36,197 nucleotides of DNA, from positions 331 through 36,527 of the forward strand of contig DLLC01000022.1 in assembly GCA_002476625.1 (NCBI GenBank), in the 5' to 3' direction. Under the pieces are notes generated by a model. It was not told where the DNA came from, searched no databases, and saw only the letters and a program-made list of their open reading frames with translations. Each line of letters begins with the position of its first letter. Positions within the stretch are counted from its first letter, which is position 1. This stretch comes from Porphyromonadaceae bacterium UBA7572 (GTDB lineage Bacteria > Bacteroidota > Bacteroidia > Bacteroidales > Muribaculaceae). Position numbers and translations under genes: made by a program. Below, in pieces: positions 24,702 to 33,126 of the stretch.

Positions 24702-26909
24702 CTACTTATGTACCACACGGTCGTTGAGCTCGGCGAGTTTGCCGGAATTCCAGCGGTCGGTGGTGCCCACGAGGTAGCCGGTGATACGCTGTAGCTTGTC
24801 GAGGTTCTTGCTTCCACAGTGCGGACATTCTTTCAGATTCTCAGTGGCGTCTTCATAGCCGCAGTCCATGCAGCGGTTGCGGTTGTGGTTCACCGAGCAG
24901 TAGCCCATATTGTACTTGTCCATCAAGTCCACCACGTTGGCAATGGCCTCAGGGTTGTGTGTGGCGTCGCCGTCAATTTCCACATAGAAGATGTGGCCGC
25001 CACGAGTCAGATCGTGGTATGGCGCTTCCACTTCCGCCTTGTGCTTAGGGCTGCACTTGTAGTACACCGGAACATGGTTAGAGTTGGTGTAGTATGCCTT
25101 GTCGGTCACGCCAGGTATTTCGCCAAAGTCTTTGCGGTCGCGCTTGGTGAACTTGCCGCTCAATCCCTCTGCCGGGGTGGCGAGAATGCTGTAATTGTGC
25201 TGATATTGCTCCGAGAAGCTATTGGCGCGGTCGCGCATATAGGTGATGATTTTCAAGCCGAGCTCTTGAGCCTCTTCACTTTCGCCGTGGTGCTTGCCCA
25301 CGAGGGCGATGAGGCATTCAGCCAGTCCGATGAATCCAATGCCGAGTGTGCCCTGGTTGATTACGCTTTCAATGGTGTCGTTGGGCTTGAGCTTGGAGGC
25401 ACCGTTCCACAGCTGTGCCATCAGCAGAGGGAATTGCTTTGCCATGGCGGTCTTTTGGAACTGGAAGCGCTCGTGCAGTTGCTTGGCGGTCACTTCAAGG
25501 GCCTTGTCAAGTTTTGCGAAGAAGAGGTTCTCGCGGTCCTCTTTATTCTTCACGCCCATACATTCTATGGCCAGACGCACGATATTGATGGTGCTGAATG
25601 AGAGGTTGCCACGTCCTACGGAGGTCTTGGGGCCGAAACGGTTTTCAAACACACGTGTGCGGCAGCCCATAGTGGCTATTTCATAGTTGTAGCGCTCGGG
25701 GTCGTCGGCGCGCCATAGCTCGTGCTGGTTGAAAGTGGCGTCGAGGTTCACGAAGTTGGGGAAGAACCGGCGTGCCGTCACCTTGCAGGCGTACTGGTAG
25801 AGGTCGTAGTTTCGGTCTTCGGGCAGATAGCTCACGCCGCGCTTCTTTTTCCAGATTTGGATAGGGAAGATGGCGGTGCTTCCGTTGCCCACGCCCTCGT
25901 AGGTGCTACGGAGCAATTCGCGGATAATGCAGCGGCCTTCTGCACTGGTGTCGGTGCCATAGTTGATGGAACTGAACACCACCTGGTTGCCACCACGGGA
26001 GTGGATGGTGTTCATATTGTGGATGAATGCCTCCATGGCTTGGTGCACGCGGCTCACGGTGCGGTTGATGGCGTGCTGCTTGGCGCGTTGCTCACCAGAG
26101 AGGAAGTCGAGAGGCTTTTCGATGAAGTCGTCGATTTCTGCGTTGTAAAGATTGCTGAAGTCGCTGCCAGTGAGTGCTTCCACATTTTTCACTTCCTCAA
26201 TATAGCTTTTGCGCACAAATGGCGCCAAGTAGAAGTCGAATGCCGGAATTGCCTGCCCACCGTGCATCTCGTTTTGAGCGGTTTCCATCGAAATGCAGGC
26301 TATCACGCTTGCCGTTTCGATTCGCTTGGCTGGGCGACTTTCCCCGTGCCCGGCCATGAATCCGTTATGTAGCACCTTGTTGAGAGGGTGCTGCACACAG
26401 GTGAGGCTCTTGGTGGGGTAGTAGTCCTTGTCGTGGATATGGAGAATGTTGCCAGCCACGGCTTCGCGCACATCCTCGCTCAGCAAGTAGTCGTCGACGA
26501 AGGGCTTGGTGGTTTCGCTGGCGAATTTCATCATCATGCCGGCAGGGGTATCGGCGTTCATGTTGGCGTTTTCGCGCGTGATATCGTTGTTCTTGGCGTT
26601 GATGATTTCCTTAAACACGTTGGCGGTGGCGGCTTTGCGTGCCACGTTGCGCGAGTGGCGATACTTGATATAGGTGCGCGCCACCTGTTTGTAGGGGCTC
26701 TTCATCAGCTCGTTCTCCACCATGTCTTGGATGGCCTCTACGGTCATCTGGCTTTTGCCGCGCATGCCAATGCGGTCGGCAATGCGCTGGATGAGCGCTT
26801 CGTCGTCGTTTACTTCTGCAGCTATCATCGCTTTGCGGATAGCTGCTTTTATTTTTTCTTCATTGTAGCCAACTTGTCGGCCATCGCGTTTGAGAACGGT
26901 TTGAATCAT
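24702..26909 (-). CDS. nrdD: Anaerobic ribonucleoside-triphosphate reductase, class III
   Basis: This 735-residue enzyme reduces ribonucleoside triphosphates to deoxyribonucleotides in the absence of oxygen. An ATP-cone regulatory domain spans about residues 1-90 (VLKRDGRQVGYNEEKIKAAI). The C-terminal zinc site has Cys680, Cys683, Cys695 and Cys698 (CMDCG and CPHCG). The glycyl-radical loop RITGYLVGTTDRW follows, with Gly711 as the probable radical residue. Length and motif order match Bacteroidales NrdD. It is transcribed from its own well-matched promoter and followed by nrdG, which supplies the activating enzyme. Class III reductases do not need B12. Confidence 0.97.
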   Translation of the reverse strand: MIQTVLKRDGRQVGYNEEKIKAAIRKAMIAAEVNDDEALIQRIADRIGMRGKSQMTVEAIQDMVENELMKSPYKQVARTYIKYRHSRNVARKAATANVFKEIINAKNNDITRENANMNADTPAGMMMKFASETTKPFVDDYLLSEDVREAVAGNILHIHDKDYYPTKSLTCVQHPLNKVLHNGFMAGHGESRPAKRIETASVIACISMETAQNEMHGGQAIPAFDFYLAPFVRKSYIEEVKNVEALTGSDFSNLYNAEIDDFIEKPLDFLSGEQRAKQHAINRTVSRVHQAMEAFIHNMNTIHSRGGNQVVFSSINYGTDTSAEGRCIIRELLRSTYEGVGNGSTAIFPIQIWKKKRGVSYLPEDRNYDLYQYACKVTARRFFPNFVNLDATFNQHELWRADDPERYNYEIATMGCRTRVFENRFGPKTSVGRGNLSFSTINIVRLAIECMGVKNKEDRENLFFAKLDKALEVTAKQLHERFQFQKTAMAKQFPLLMAQLWNGASKLKPNDTIESVINQGTLGIGFIGLAECLIALVGKHHGESEEAQELGLKIITYMRDRANSFSEQYQHNYSILATPAEGLSGKFTKRDRKDFGEIPGVTDKAYYTNSNHVPVYYKCSPKHKAEVEAPYHDLTRGGHIFYVEIDGDATHNPEAIANVVDLMDKYNMGYCSVNHNRNRCMDCGYEDATENLKECPHCGSKNLDKLQRITGYLVGTTDRWNSGKLAELNDRVVHK

Positions 26910-27000
26910 AGTGGGGATTTTTGCTATATTGATAGGTCTTTTAATTGATGCTCAAGTCGTAATAAAAGCCCACCGCTTGTGGACTTGAATTATGATGCTA

Positions 27001-27032
27001 CAAAGGTATTATAAGCTGCTTGAATTTGCAAA
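27001..27032 (-). promoter_or_regulatory. Promoter of nrdD-nrdG
   Basis: On the minus strand TACCTTTG (complement at 27001-27008) is an exact -7 element and TTTG (complement at 27029-27032) is the -33 element with a 20-base spacer. The leader to the nrdD start is about 85 bases. Confidence 0.83.
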
Positions 27033-27455
27033 AAAATATATAGAAAAATTTTTAAAAAATTTTCGTTTTGGAAAACTTTTCGACGTATTGAAAAAGTTAA
27101 TTCACTGATAAATAGTAATATATAAAAAGTTTTGGAAAACTTTTTTGTTTGATTATTGAGAAATGTGCGCAGATTTTTTTGTCTAAGGCATGCCACGATG
27201 CTGATATATAGAGGGTTGGAAAAATGCAAGAAAAACACGCTATTTTTTTGCGAAAAACATGTCCATTTTTATCCAATTTTCCTTACCCATTTACAGCTCA
27301 TGATGTGTGTAAAAAAAGAGCCGGGCAATATTGCAAAGCCGACCAATTTTTCAGTGGTTTGTATAGCCGATTCACTTGGGCAGGCGGGCATTGTGTGTGG
27401 AGTTAGTATTAAATATATTAACGTGGCTTGCCGAGGATGATTTTTCAGTTGAATA
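27033..27455. other. A/T-rich intergenic region between nrdD and the DUF1846 gene
   Basis: Apart from the flanking promoters on each side, this stretch of about 420 bases shows only short open frames without family resemblance. I see no RNA gene or mobile element in it. Confidence 0.4.
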
Positions 27456-27487
27456 TTGGGCAAGAAGCGAAAAAAATAGTAAATTTG
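27456..27487 (+). promoter_or_regulatory. Promoter of the DUF1846 gene
   Basis: TAAATTTG at 27480-27487 fits the -7 consensus. A partial -33 element (TTGG, near 27456) is about 21 bases upstream. The leader to ATG 27596 is about 100 bases. Confidence 0.6.
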
Positions 27488-27595
27488 TACCCCGTATTTT
27501 AGCGATGGCGAGAATGGTCGTGGCACTGTTTCTTTTCGCGCGTCGCTTTTCTCCATATTTGATTAATCCGCTTTTACGCAATCAGAACATAAAAT

Positions 27596-29062
27596 ATGAA
27601 ATACGGCTTCGACAACGACAAATACGTTAGAATTCAATCAGAGCACATTAAGGATCGCATCGCTCAGTTCGGCAACAAACTTTACCTTGAGCTTGGCGGC
27701 AAACTCTTCGACGATTACCACGCCGCGCGTGTGCTGCCGGGATTTAAGCCCGACAGCAAACTCACCATGCTTCAGCAGCTGGCCGACAGCGCCGAGATCG
27801 TGATTGTGATCAGCGCGGTGGACATCGAGAAAAACAAGGTGCGCCAGGATTTGGGCATCACCTATGATATGGATGTGCTCCGCTTGCGCGACGAATTTAT
27901 GAAGCGCGGCTTTGTGGTGAGTAGCGTGGTGATTACGCACTACAACGGGCAGAGCAGCGCCGACGCTTACCGTCAAAGACTTGAGCGTCTGGGCATCCGC
28001 TCGTATTACCACTACACGATTGAGGGCTACCCCGACAATGTGGACCTTATCGACTCCGACGAGGGCTTCGGGAAGAACGACTTTGTGGAAACGTCGCGCC
28101 CGCTGGTCATCGTCACCGCTCCCGGGCCTGGAAGCGGCAAGATGGCGGTGTGCCTGAGCCAGCTCTACCAGGAGCACAAGCGCGGAGTGGTGGCAGGCTA
28201 TGCCAAGTTTGAAACGTTCCCCGTGTGGAGCCTTCCGCTGAAGCATCCTGTGAACATCGCCTATGAGGCTGCCACCGCCGACCTCAATGATGTGAACATG
28301 ATCGACCCTTTCCATTACGAGGCATACAATAAAATAGCCATCAACTATAACCGCGATGTGGAGATTTTCCCCGTGCTCAACGCTCTGTTTGAGGGAATAT
28401 ATGGCGAGAATCCCTATAAGTCGCCCACCGATATGGGTGTGAACATGATTGGATTCTGCATCAGCGACGACGAAGTGTGCTGCCGTGCCGCCAAAGACGA
28501 GATTGTGCGCCGCTACTTCACTGCCCTCAACAAACTGGCTGAAGGTGGGGCAAACGATGGCGAGGTGAAGAAAATAGCCCTCCTGTTCAAGCAGGCGGGC
28601 ATCAACACGGCCTATCGCCGCACCACCGTGGCGGCCCGTGAGCGCCGGGAGCAATCGCTTGGGAAGCCTACGGCGGCCATCGAGCTTGCAGATGGAACTA
28701 TCATCACATCTGAACAGAGTGCCCTGCTCGGCACAAGTGCCGCGCTGCTGCTCAACGCCACCAAGCATCTGGCGGGCATCGACCATGCGAAGAAGTTGAT
28801 TCCACAGAGCCTGATAGAGCCCATCCAGCACACCAAGATAGAATACCTACGCGGCCACAATCCCCGTCTGCACACCGATGAGGTGCTCGTGGCGCTGTCG
28901 GTGCTCAGCACCCAGGACGATGACTGCCGTCGCGCGCTTGAGGTGCTGCCGCAGCTCGATGGCTGCCAAGTGCACAGCACTGTGATGCTCAACGAGGTGG
29001 ACCGCAAGATTTTCCGCAAGCTCGGCGTTGGCCTCACCTGCGACCCGAACCGCAAAAAGTGA
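27596..29062 (+). CDS. DUF1846 family protein (UPF0371)
   Basis: This 488-residue cytoplasmic protein belongs to DUF1846. Visible family marks are the N-terminal GFDNDKYVRIQSEHIKDRI, the glycine-rich loop VTAPGPGSGKMAVCLSQLY (about residues 177-195), HPVNIAYEAATADLNDVNMI and the closing RKIFRKLGVGLTCDP. Length matches the family. The glycine-rich loop suggests nucleotide binding, but the biochemical role is not established to my knowledge. The lgt gene follows 58 bases downstream and may share the transcript. Confidence 0.95.
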   Translation: MKYGFDNDKYVRIQSEHIKDRIAQFGNKLYLELGGKLFDDYHAARVLPGFKPDSKLTMLQQLADSAEIVIVISAVDIEKNKVRQDLGITYDMDVLRLRDEFMKRGFVVSSVVITHYNGQSSADAYRQRLERLGIRSYYHYTIEGYPDNVDLIDSDEGFGKNDFVETSRPLVIVTAPGPGSGKMAVCLSQLYQEHKRGVVAGYAKFETFPVWSLPLKHPVNIAYEAATADLNDVNMIDPFHYEAYNKIAINYNRDVEIFPVLNALFEGIYGENPYKSPTDMGVNMIGFCISDDEVCCRAAKDEIVRRYFTALNKLAEGGANDGEVKKIALLFKQAGINTAYRRTTVAARERREQSLGKPTAAIELADGTIITSEQSALLGTSAALLLNATKHLAGIDHAKKLIPQSLIEPIQHTKIEYLRGHNPRLHTDEVLVALSVLSTQDDDCRRALEVLPQLDGCQVHSTVMLNEVDRKIFRKLGVGLTCDPNRKK

Positions 29063-29120
29063 TACACCACGTTTTTCTAATCATTTTACACAAAGTTTAG
29101 GAGAAAATAAATTTATTTTT

Positions 29121-29990
29121 ATGCTTGATTTTATTACATGGACTGCGAGTCCGGATATTTATAGCGGCCTGGTGACCGTGCGCTGGTACGGGCTGATGTT
29201 TGCCATTGGATTCTGGTTCGGCTACGAAGTGGTGTGGCGCGAGTTCCGCCATGAGGGCGCGCCCGAATCGTGGGTGTCGAAGCTCTTTATATATGTGATA
29301 GTGGCCACAGTGGTGGGCGCAAGGCTTGGCCATGTGCTGTTCTACGACTGGGCCTACTATAGCCAGCATCTTTCCGAAATTCCCAAGATATGGGAAGGCG
29401 GCCTGGCAAGCCACGGTGGCGTGGTGGGCATTATGATAGCCATTTGGCTGTACAGCAGGCATGTGACGCATCGCCCCATGCTGTGGACGTTCGACCGTGT
29501 GGTGGTGCCTGTGGGTGTGGTGGCCGCGCTGATTCGTATGGGCAACTTGTTCAACCACGAGATCTATGGTGCTCCCACCAGTCTGCCTTGGGGCTTCCGT
29601 TTCATTGAGAACATTCCTCAATACCTTGCTGGGGCGGAGCCCGTTTTCTCGGCCCCCAGCCATCCTACGCAAATCTATGAGGCGTTGGCCTATCTGATTA
29701 CGTTCGCTGTGGTGATGTGGCTCTATTGGAAGCACAACGAGCAGGAGCGCCCGGGCCTTATCTTTGGCGTGTTTATGTTCGGCATTTTCGGTGCGAGGTT
29801 TCTCGTGGAGTTTGTGAAGAATGTGCAGGAGCCTTGGGAAATAGAGATGCGTGCCATCTGCGGCATGGACATGGGCCAGGTGCTCAGCATTCCGTTCATC
29901 ATTCTTGGCGTGTGGGTGATAGTGAGAGCGCTTCGCCGCCCTCGCCAGCCGATGCACTACCCAAACAAGTTTCCTGAAGAGGGAAAGTGA
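29121..29990 (+). CDS. lgt: Prolipoprotein diacylglyceryl transferase
   Basis: This integral inner-membrane enzyme (289 residues) transfers diacylglycerol from phosphatidylglycerol to the lipobox cysteine of prelipoproteins, the first step of lipoprotein maturation. ATG 29121 (MLDFITWTASPDIYSG) is chosen because the in-frame upstream part lies in the preceding gene and adds an unconserved segment. Family motifs: VGARLGHVLFYDW, GGLASHGGVVGI, RMGNLFNHEIYG with the invariant Arg and Asn, and HPTQIYEAL. Seven or so hydrophobic segments are visible. It would process the BtuG-type lipoprotein encoded in this window. Confidence 0.97.
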   Translation: MLDFITWTASPDIYSGLVTVRWYGLMFAIGFWFGYEVVWREFRHEGAPESWVSKLFIYVIVATVVGARLGHVLFYDWAYYSQHLSEIPKIWEGGLASHGGVVGIMIAIWLYSRHVTHRPMLWTFDRVVVPVGVVAALIRMGNLFNHEIYGAPTSLPWGFRFIENIPQYLAGAEPVFSAPSHPTQIYEALAYLITFAVVMWLYWKHNEQERPGLIFGVFMFGIFGARFLVEFVKNVQEPWEIEMRAICGMDMGQVLSIPFIILGVWVIVRALRRPRQPMHYPNKFPEEGK

Positions 29991-30113
29991 TCCGCCGGCA
30001 TTCCACTGCCTCATTCACGAAATGAAGAAGTTTTGGCCTCGAATTAGAAGAGAAAATAATCGGGCGTGGTGGTCTTGCAAGAAAGCGGGAGCGATACGTG
30101 GTTAAAAATCTCA

Positions 30114-30145
30114 TTTGCCAGTGCCGTGATTTTTTACTACATTTG
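30114..30145 (+). promoter_or_regulatory. Promoter of the DUF4919-like gene
   Basis: TACATTTG (30138-30145) and TTTG (30114-30117) match the -7 and -33 elements with a 20-base spacer, one of the cleanest promoters in the window. Confidence 0.83.
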
Positions 30146-30180
30146 CACTGCTAATTATAAATGCTACAAACCCATTAATC

Positions 30181-30813
30181 ATGGACAAGAATACGATTGA
30201 TTACGAAGCCAAAAAGGCTTTTGTAAAAGACAGCAATCAAGAATTCGACACTATTGTGCGCCGGTTCACAGTGGCCGACACTTCGCTAAATGCCGAGCAG
30301 CTGGCTTGTGCTTACTATGCTTCGCCATTTGCTGGCTATAAGCCTCTTTCCAGCCTTGTGGACACTGCCAACAAGTTGTACCGCATTCGCGACTACCGTG
30401 TGGCTTACTATATGTATCGCGACGCTCTGGAGCAATCCCCCTTTTCATTACTTCTGCTCAAAAAGGCTGCCAACTGCTGCTTCTTTGGCGTGATCGACAG
30501 CGCTGCCACCGCATCCTTGCGCGCACAGGTGAAGATGCTTCAGGAGGCGATACTCGCCTCGGGCGACGGTGCCTCGGCTGCTACGCCTATCCGTGTGGTG
30601 CAGACAAGCGACGCTTACCAAGTGCTTTGGGATGTGATGGGCGTGAAGGATGTGCTGAGCTGCGAGGTGGTGGACGGCGGTGACGGAGAGCCAGTGGACG
30701 AGCTTCTTGTGCAGGTTCGCGATGAAAAGGAGCCTCGAAAAGTGTATGTGGCATGTTATGGCGAAACTGAAGCCGACCGTGCCGACTTCTTCATTCGCAA
30801 GAAGGGATTCTGA
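30181..30813 (+). CDS. DUF4919-like protein
   Basis: The 210-residue product resembles DUF4919 proteins of Bacteroidales: an N-terminal helical part (IDYEAKKAFVKDSN), the central ACAYYASPFAGYKPL, TPR-like helices (YRVAYYMYRDALEQSPFSLL), the conserved ILASGDGASAATPIRVVQTS and a C-terminal beta-rich part. Unlike many relatives I see no signal peptide or lipobox, so it should be cytoplasmic unless the annotated start is wrong. Function is unknown. It has its own promoter and is followed after 112 bases by the flavoprotein gene. Confidence 0.78.
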   Translation: MDKNTIDYEAKKAFVKDSNQEFDTIVRRFTVADTSLNAEQLACAYYASPFAGYKPLSSLVDTANKLYRIRDYRVAYYMYRDALEQSPFSLLLLKKAANCCFFGVIDSAATASLRAQVKMLQEAILASGDGASAATPIRVVQTSDAYQVLWDVMGVKDVLSCEVVDGGDGEPVDELLVQVRDEKEPRKVYVACYGETEADRADFFIRKKGF

Positions 30814-30925
30814 TATTCGCCCACTGCTGGAGGCGTTACGGTGCTTAAGAAAGAAAAAAGAATGCGAGTGTAGAGGCTGTGTGCTGCCCTATACTTGCAT
30901 TTTCTTATAGGTATAGAATTTGGTG

Positions 30926-31510
30926 ATGATGAATGTGCTAATTCTCAATGCCAGCCCACGGGCAAATGGCAATATTTCCACAATGCTCCGCGTCATACAA
31001 GGCGTATGTGAGGAAAATGACGCCAAGGTGGAGGTGGTGCGTGTGCAGAATTTGAACATCCACCCTTGCATGGCTTGCATGAAATGCCGCAGCACGCTTA
31101 AATGTGTGCTGCCTCCCGACGATGCGCAGCGGGTGCTCTCGCTCATAGAGGCTTGTGATGCCTTGGTGGTGGGCGCACCATGCTATTGGGGCAATATGCC
31201 AGGCACGCTTAAGCTGCTTTTCGACCGCATTGTGTATGGAATGATGGGGGAGAACCGCTTTGCCGTGCCTCAGCCCCTGCATAAGGGCAAGCGCTGTGTG
31301 ATTGTGTCGGCGTCGAGCACCATGTGGCCGTTCAATATCCTTGCCAACCAGACACGGGGCGTGGTGCGCGCTTTGAAGGAGATTCTTGGCTGGAGTGGGT
31401 TTAAGGTGACGAGCACCATTCAAAAGGCTGGCACTTTCCGTCACCCGGAATTCACCGAGCGTGACAGGAAAAAATGTGTGAAGGCTGCGCACAAGCTCCT
31501 TAATCGGTGA
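30926..31510 (+). CDS. Iron-sulfur flavoprotein (NADPH-dependent FMN reductase-like fold)
   Basis: This 194-residue protein has the flavodoxin-like FMN-binding start VLILNASPRANGNISTMLRV and the loop VVGAPCYWGNMPGTLKLLFD. Cys48, Cys51, Cys54 and Cys60 form the compact motif CX2CX2CX5C, the arrangement of the archaeal/anaerobe iron-sulfur flavoprotein (Isf) family, where it binds a 4Fe-4S cluster beside FMN. Members transfer electrons, often in oxidative-stress defence of anaerobes; the partner here is not known. The start ATG 30926 or 30929 is chosen over an in-frame TTG at 30920. No clear operon partner: the next gene belongs to the inserted region discussed at 31591. Confidence 0.88.
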   Translation: MMNVLILNASPRANGNISTMLRVIQGVCEENDAKVEVVRVQNLNIHPCMACMKCRSTLKCVLPPDDAQRVLSLIEACDALVVGAPCYWGNMPGTLKLLFDRIVYGMMGENRFAVPQPLHKGKRCVIVSASSTMWPFNILANQTRGVVRALKEILGWSGFKVTSTIQKAGTFRHPEFTERDRKKCVKAAHKLLNR

Positions 31511-31590
31511 GCTAATCACGGCGTGTGGGCGCTCCATTTTGATGCCTATGCCATGGGTTATTTTTAATCTTCTGAACAAAATTGATTTCC

Positions 31591-31641
31591 CTATGGAAGA
31601 ACATCCTGTACTGAACCAGCATAACAAGGCGGAGTATCCGC
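31591..31641 (+). repeat. 51-bp direct repeat, upstream copy (start of RhuM-Fic gene)
   Basis: This block begins CTATGGAAGAACATCCTG, contains the start codon at 31593 and 16 codons, and recurs at 32645-32695 with one difference (A31610 versus G32664, synonymous valine codons). The flanking sequences are unrelated on both sides. Confidence 0.93.
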
Positions 31642-32627
31642 AAGCGTCATCTATTGTGATGTACACCACTGATGACGGAGAACTGCAACTTCAAGTTCAT
31701 GTTGAAAATAATGATGTGTGGCTGTCTCAAGCTCAGATGGCTGCATTGTTTGACACTACATCTCAAAATGTAACTATGCATATTAAGAGTGTGTATAAGG
31801 AAGGTGAACTGATGGAAGAGTCAACTTGTAAGGATTCCTTACAAGCTCAATTGGAAGGAAAAAGAAAGGTGACCAGAAAAAGAAAAATCTACAATTTGGA
31901 TATGGTGATCTCTGTCGGTTACCGTGTGAAAAGCCGTAGGGGAGTGCAGTTCCGTATTTGGGCAAACCGTATTTTGAAAGATTACCTTATCAAGGGGTTT
32001 GTGGTAAACCAGGCAATGCAATTAGAGAGGTATGAGGATTTGAAGAATGTGGTGCGATTAATGGGACGGACTATTTCGCTGCAAAACCATCTGACATCAG
32101 ATGAATACGAGGGACTGTTCTGCGTAATTGGGGATTATGTATATGCCCTCGACACTCTCGACCATTATGATTACCAAAATCTTCCTATTGAGAAAACCAC
32201 CAGCAAGGTGAGTTTTCGGGCCACTTATGAGAATGCAATGGATGTTATCAACCAATTGCGGAAACGGTTTGGCGGAAGTGCATTGTTCGCCAATGAAAAA
32301 GACGACTCTTTCAAAAGCTCGATAGGCCAAATATATCAAACTTTTGGTGGCGTGGAGCTATATCCAAGTGTTGAAGAAAAAGCGGCAATGCTGCTTTATT
32401 TGGTCGTGAAAAACCATTCCTTTAGCGACGGCAACAAGCGAATTGCGGCAATGCTTTTTCTTTGGTTTCTCTACAACAACGGAATCTTGTATGGCGAAAA
32501 TGGACAGAAGCGAATCGCTGACAACACTCTCGTAGCCATCACCCTTATGATTGCAGAAAGTAGGCCATCAGAAATGGAGGTGATTGTGAAGGTGGTGGTG
32601 AATCTTATTAATCAGAATAATCAATAA
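31593..32627 (+). CDS. RhuM-family protein with C-terminal Fic/Doc domain
   Basis: The product has 344 residues. Residues 1-16 come from the 51-bp repeat and are not typical of the family. The RhuM N-domain follows (about 20-140: VWLSQAQMAALFDTTSQNV, KRKIYNLDMVISVGYRVKSR, QFRIWANRILKDYLIKGF). The C-terminal half is a Fic/Doc domain with motif HSFSDGNKR (His275 to Arg283); the Lys-Arg ending resembles Doc, which modifies targets by phosphotransfer, rather than classical AMPylating Fic proteins. RhuM proteins are common in Bacteroidetes but their target is not established. No antitoxin is adjacent. Codons are visibly more A/T-rich than in neighbours, suggesting transfer. An in-frame ATG 54 bases upstream exists, but 31593 is the start duplicated in the next gene. 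Confidence 0.92.
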   Translation: MEEHPVLNQHNKAEYPQASSIVMYTTDDGELQLQVHVENNDVWLSQAQMAALFDTTSQNVTMHIKSVYKEGELMEESTCKDSLQAQLEGKRKVTRKRKIYNLDMVISVGYRVKSRRGVQFRIWANRILKDYLIKGFVVNQAMQLERYEDLKNVVRLMGRTISLQNHLTSDEYEGLFCVIGDYVYALDTLDHYDYQNLPIEKTTSKVSFRATYENAMDVINQLRKRFGGSALFANEKDDSFKSSIGQIYQTFGGVELYPSVEEKAAMLLYLVVKNHSFSDGNKRIAAMLFLWFLYNNGILYGENGQKRIADNTLVAITLMIAESRPSEMEVIVKVVVNLINQNNQ

Positions 32628-32644
32628 TAAGTGATACAGTAAAG

Positions 32645-32695
32645 CTATGGAAGAACATCCTGTGCTGAACCAGCATAACAAGGCGGAGTATCCGC
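32645..32695 (+). repeat. 51-bp direct repeat, downstream copy (start of AlaX-like gene)
   Basis: This is the second copy of the block at 31591-31641. Here it leads into the conserved AlaX-type sequence YPPMHTAEH, so it is probably the native context. The distance between copies is 1054 bases. Confidence 0.93.
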
Positions 32696-33108
32696 CAATG
32701 CACACGGCGGAGCATTTGCTCAATGGCACGATGGTGAAGATGTTTGGCTGCTCGCGGGCGGTAAGCGCCCATGTGGAGCGTAAAAAGTCGAAGCTCGATT
32801 ATGATTTTCCGCGCGAGCTCACCGCCCAAGAGGTCGCAGAAATCGAGCGGCGGGTGAATGAGGTGATTTTGGCAGATGTGCCGGTCACCTATCACTACGT
32901 CAGCCAGCAGGAGGCTGCCGAAAGGTTCGACCTGAACCGCCTTCCCGATGGCGCTTCCGATACGGTGCGCATAGTGAGTGTGGGCGACTACGACCATTGC
33001 CTCTGTGTGGGCGCGCATGTGAGCCACACGATGGAAATAGGCCACTTTCGCATCACCAGTGTGCGCTACGATGGCAGCAGGTTGCGCATCGTTTTCCGTT
33101 TGGGCTGA
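32647..33108 (+). CDS. AlaX-like tRNA-editing protein (threonyl/alanyl-tRNA synthetase SAD domain)
   Basis: This 153-residue free-standing editing domain resembles the second additional domain of alanyl/threonyl-tRNA synthetases, which hydrolyses mischarged tRNA. The zinc ligands are His19 and His23 (MHTAEH) and Cys120 with His124 (CVGAH), giving HxxxH and CxxxH; a second Cys118 is adjacent. Length and the start EEH...EYPPMHTAEHLLN match Bacteroidales relatives I recall. The first 16 codons are duplicated at the start of the preceding RhuM-Fic gene, and only 19 bases separate the two genes, so its original promoter and leader now probably lie upstream of the RhuM-Fic gene. Substrate specificity is not predictable here. 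Confidence 0.88.
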   Translation: MEEHPVLNQHNKAEYPPMHTAEHLLNGTMVKMFGCSRAVSAHVERKKSKLDYDFPRELTAQEVAEIERRVNEVILADVPVTYHYVSQQEAAERFDLNRLPDGASDTVRIVSVGDYDHCLCVGAHVSHTMEIGHFRITSVRYDGSRLRIVFRLG

Positions 33109-33126
33109 AAATTTTCATTATCTTTG
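33099..33126 (+). promoter_or_regulatory. Promoter of the MscS-type channel gene
   Basis: TATCTTTG at 33119-33126 is an exact -7 element; TTTG at 33099-33102, inside the end of the preceding gene, is 16 bases upstream, slightly short for a -33 element. It lies just upstream of the chosen start codon and argues against the upstream in-frame start at 33059. Confidence 0.65.

Noticed and set aside
27156..27440. 94-codon frame in the intergenic region before the DUF1846 gene
   Set aside because: No family match, unusual composition for this genome, no promoter consistent with it.
27638..28831. 397-codon open frame antisense to the DUF1846 gene
   Set aside because: Shadow of the DUF1846 gene; no promoter and no recognisable domain.
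29097..30014. 305-codon open frame antisense to lgt
   Set aside because: His-rich shadow frame opposite a clear lgt gene.
31539..31592. Earlier ATG for the RhuM-Fic protein
   Set aside because: The start at 31593 is the one duplicated with the AlaX-like gene, where it is the only sensible start; the upstream part is likely leader sequence.
31591..32695. Classical insertion sequence or integron cassette at the RhuM-Fic locus
   Set aside because: No transposase, integrase, terminal inverted repeats or attC-like structure could be seen; only the 51-bp direct repeat supports mobility.
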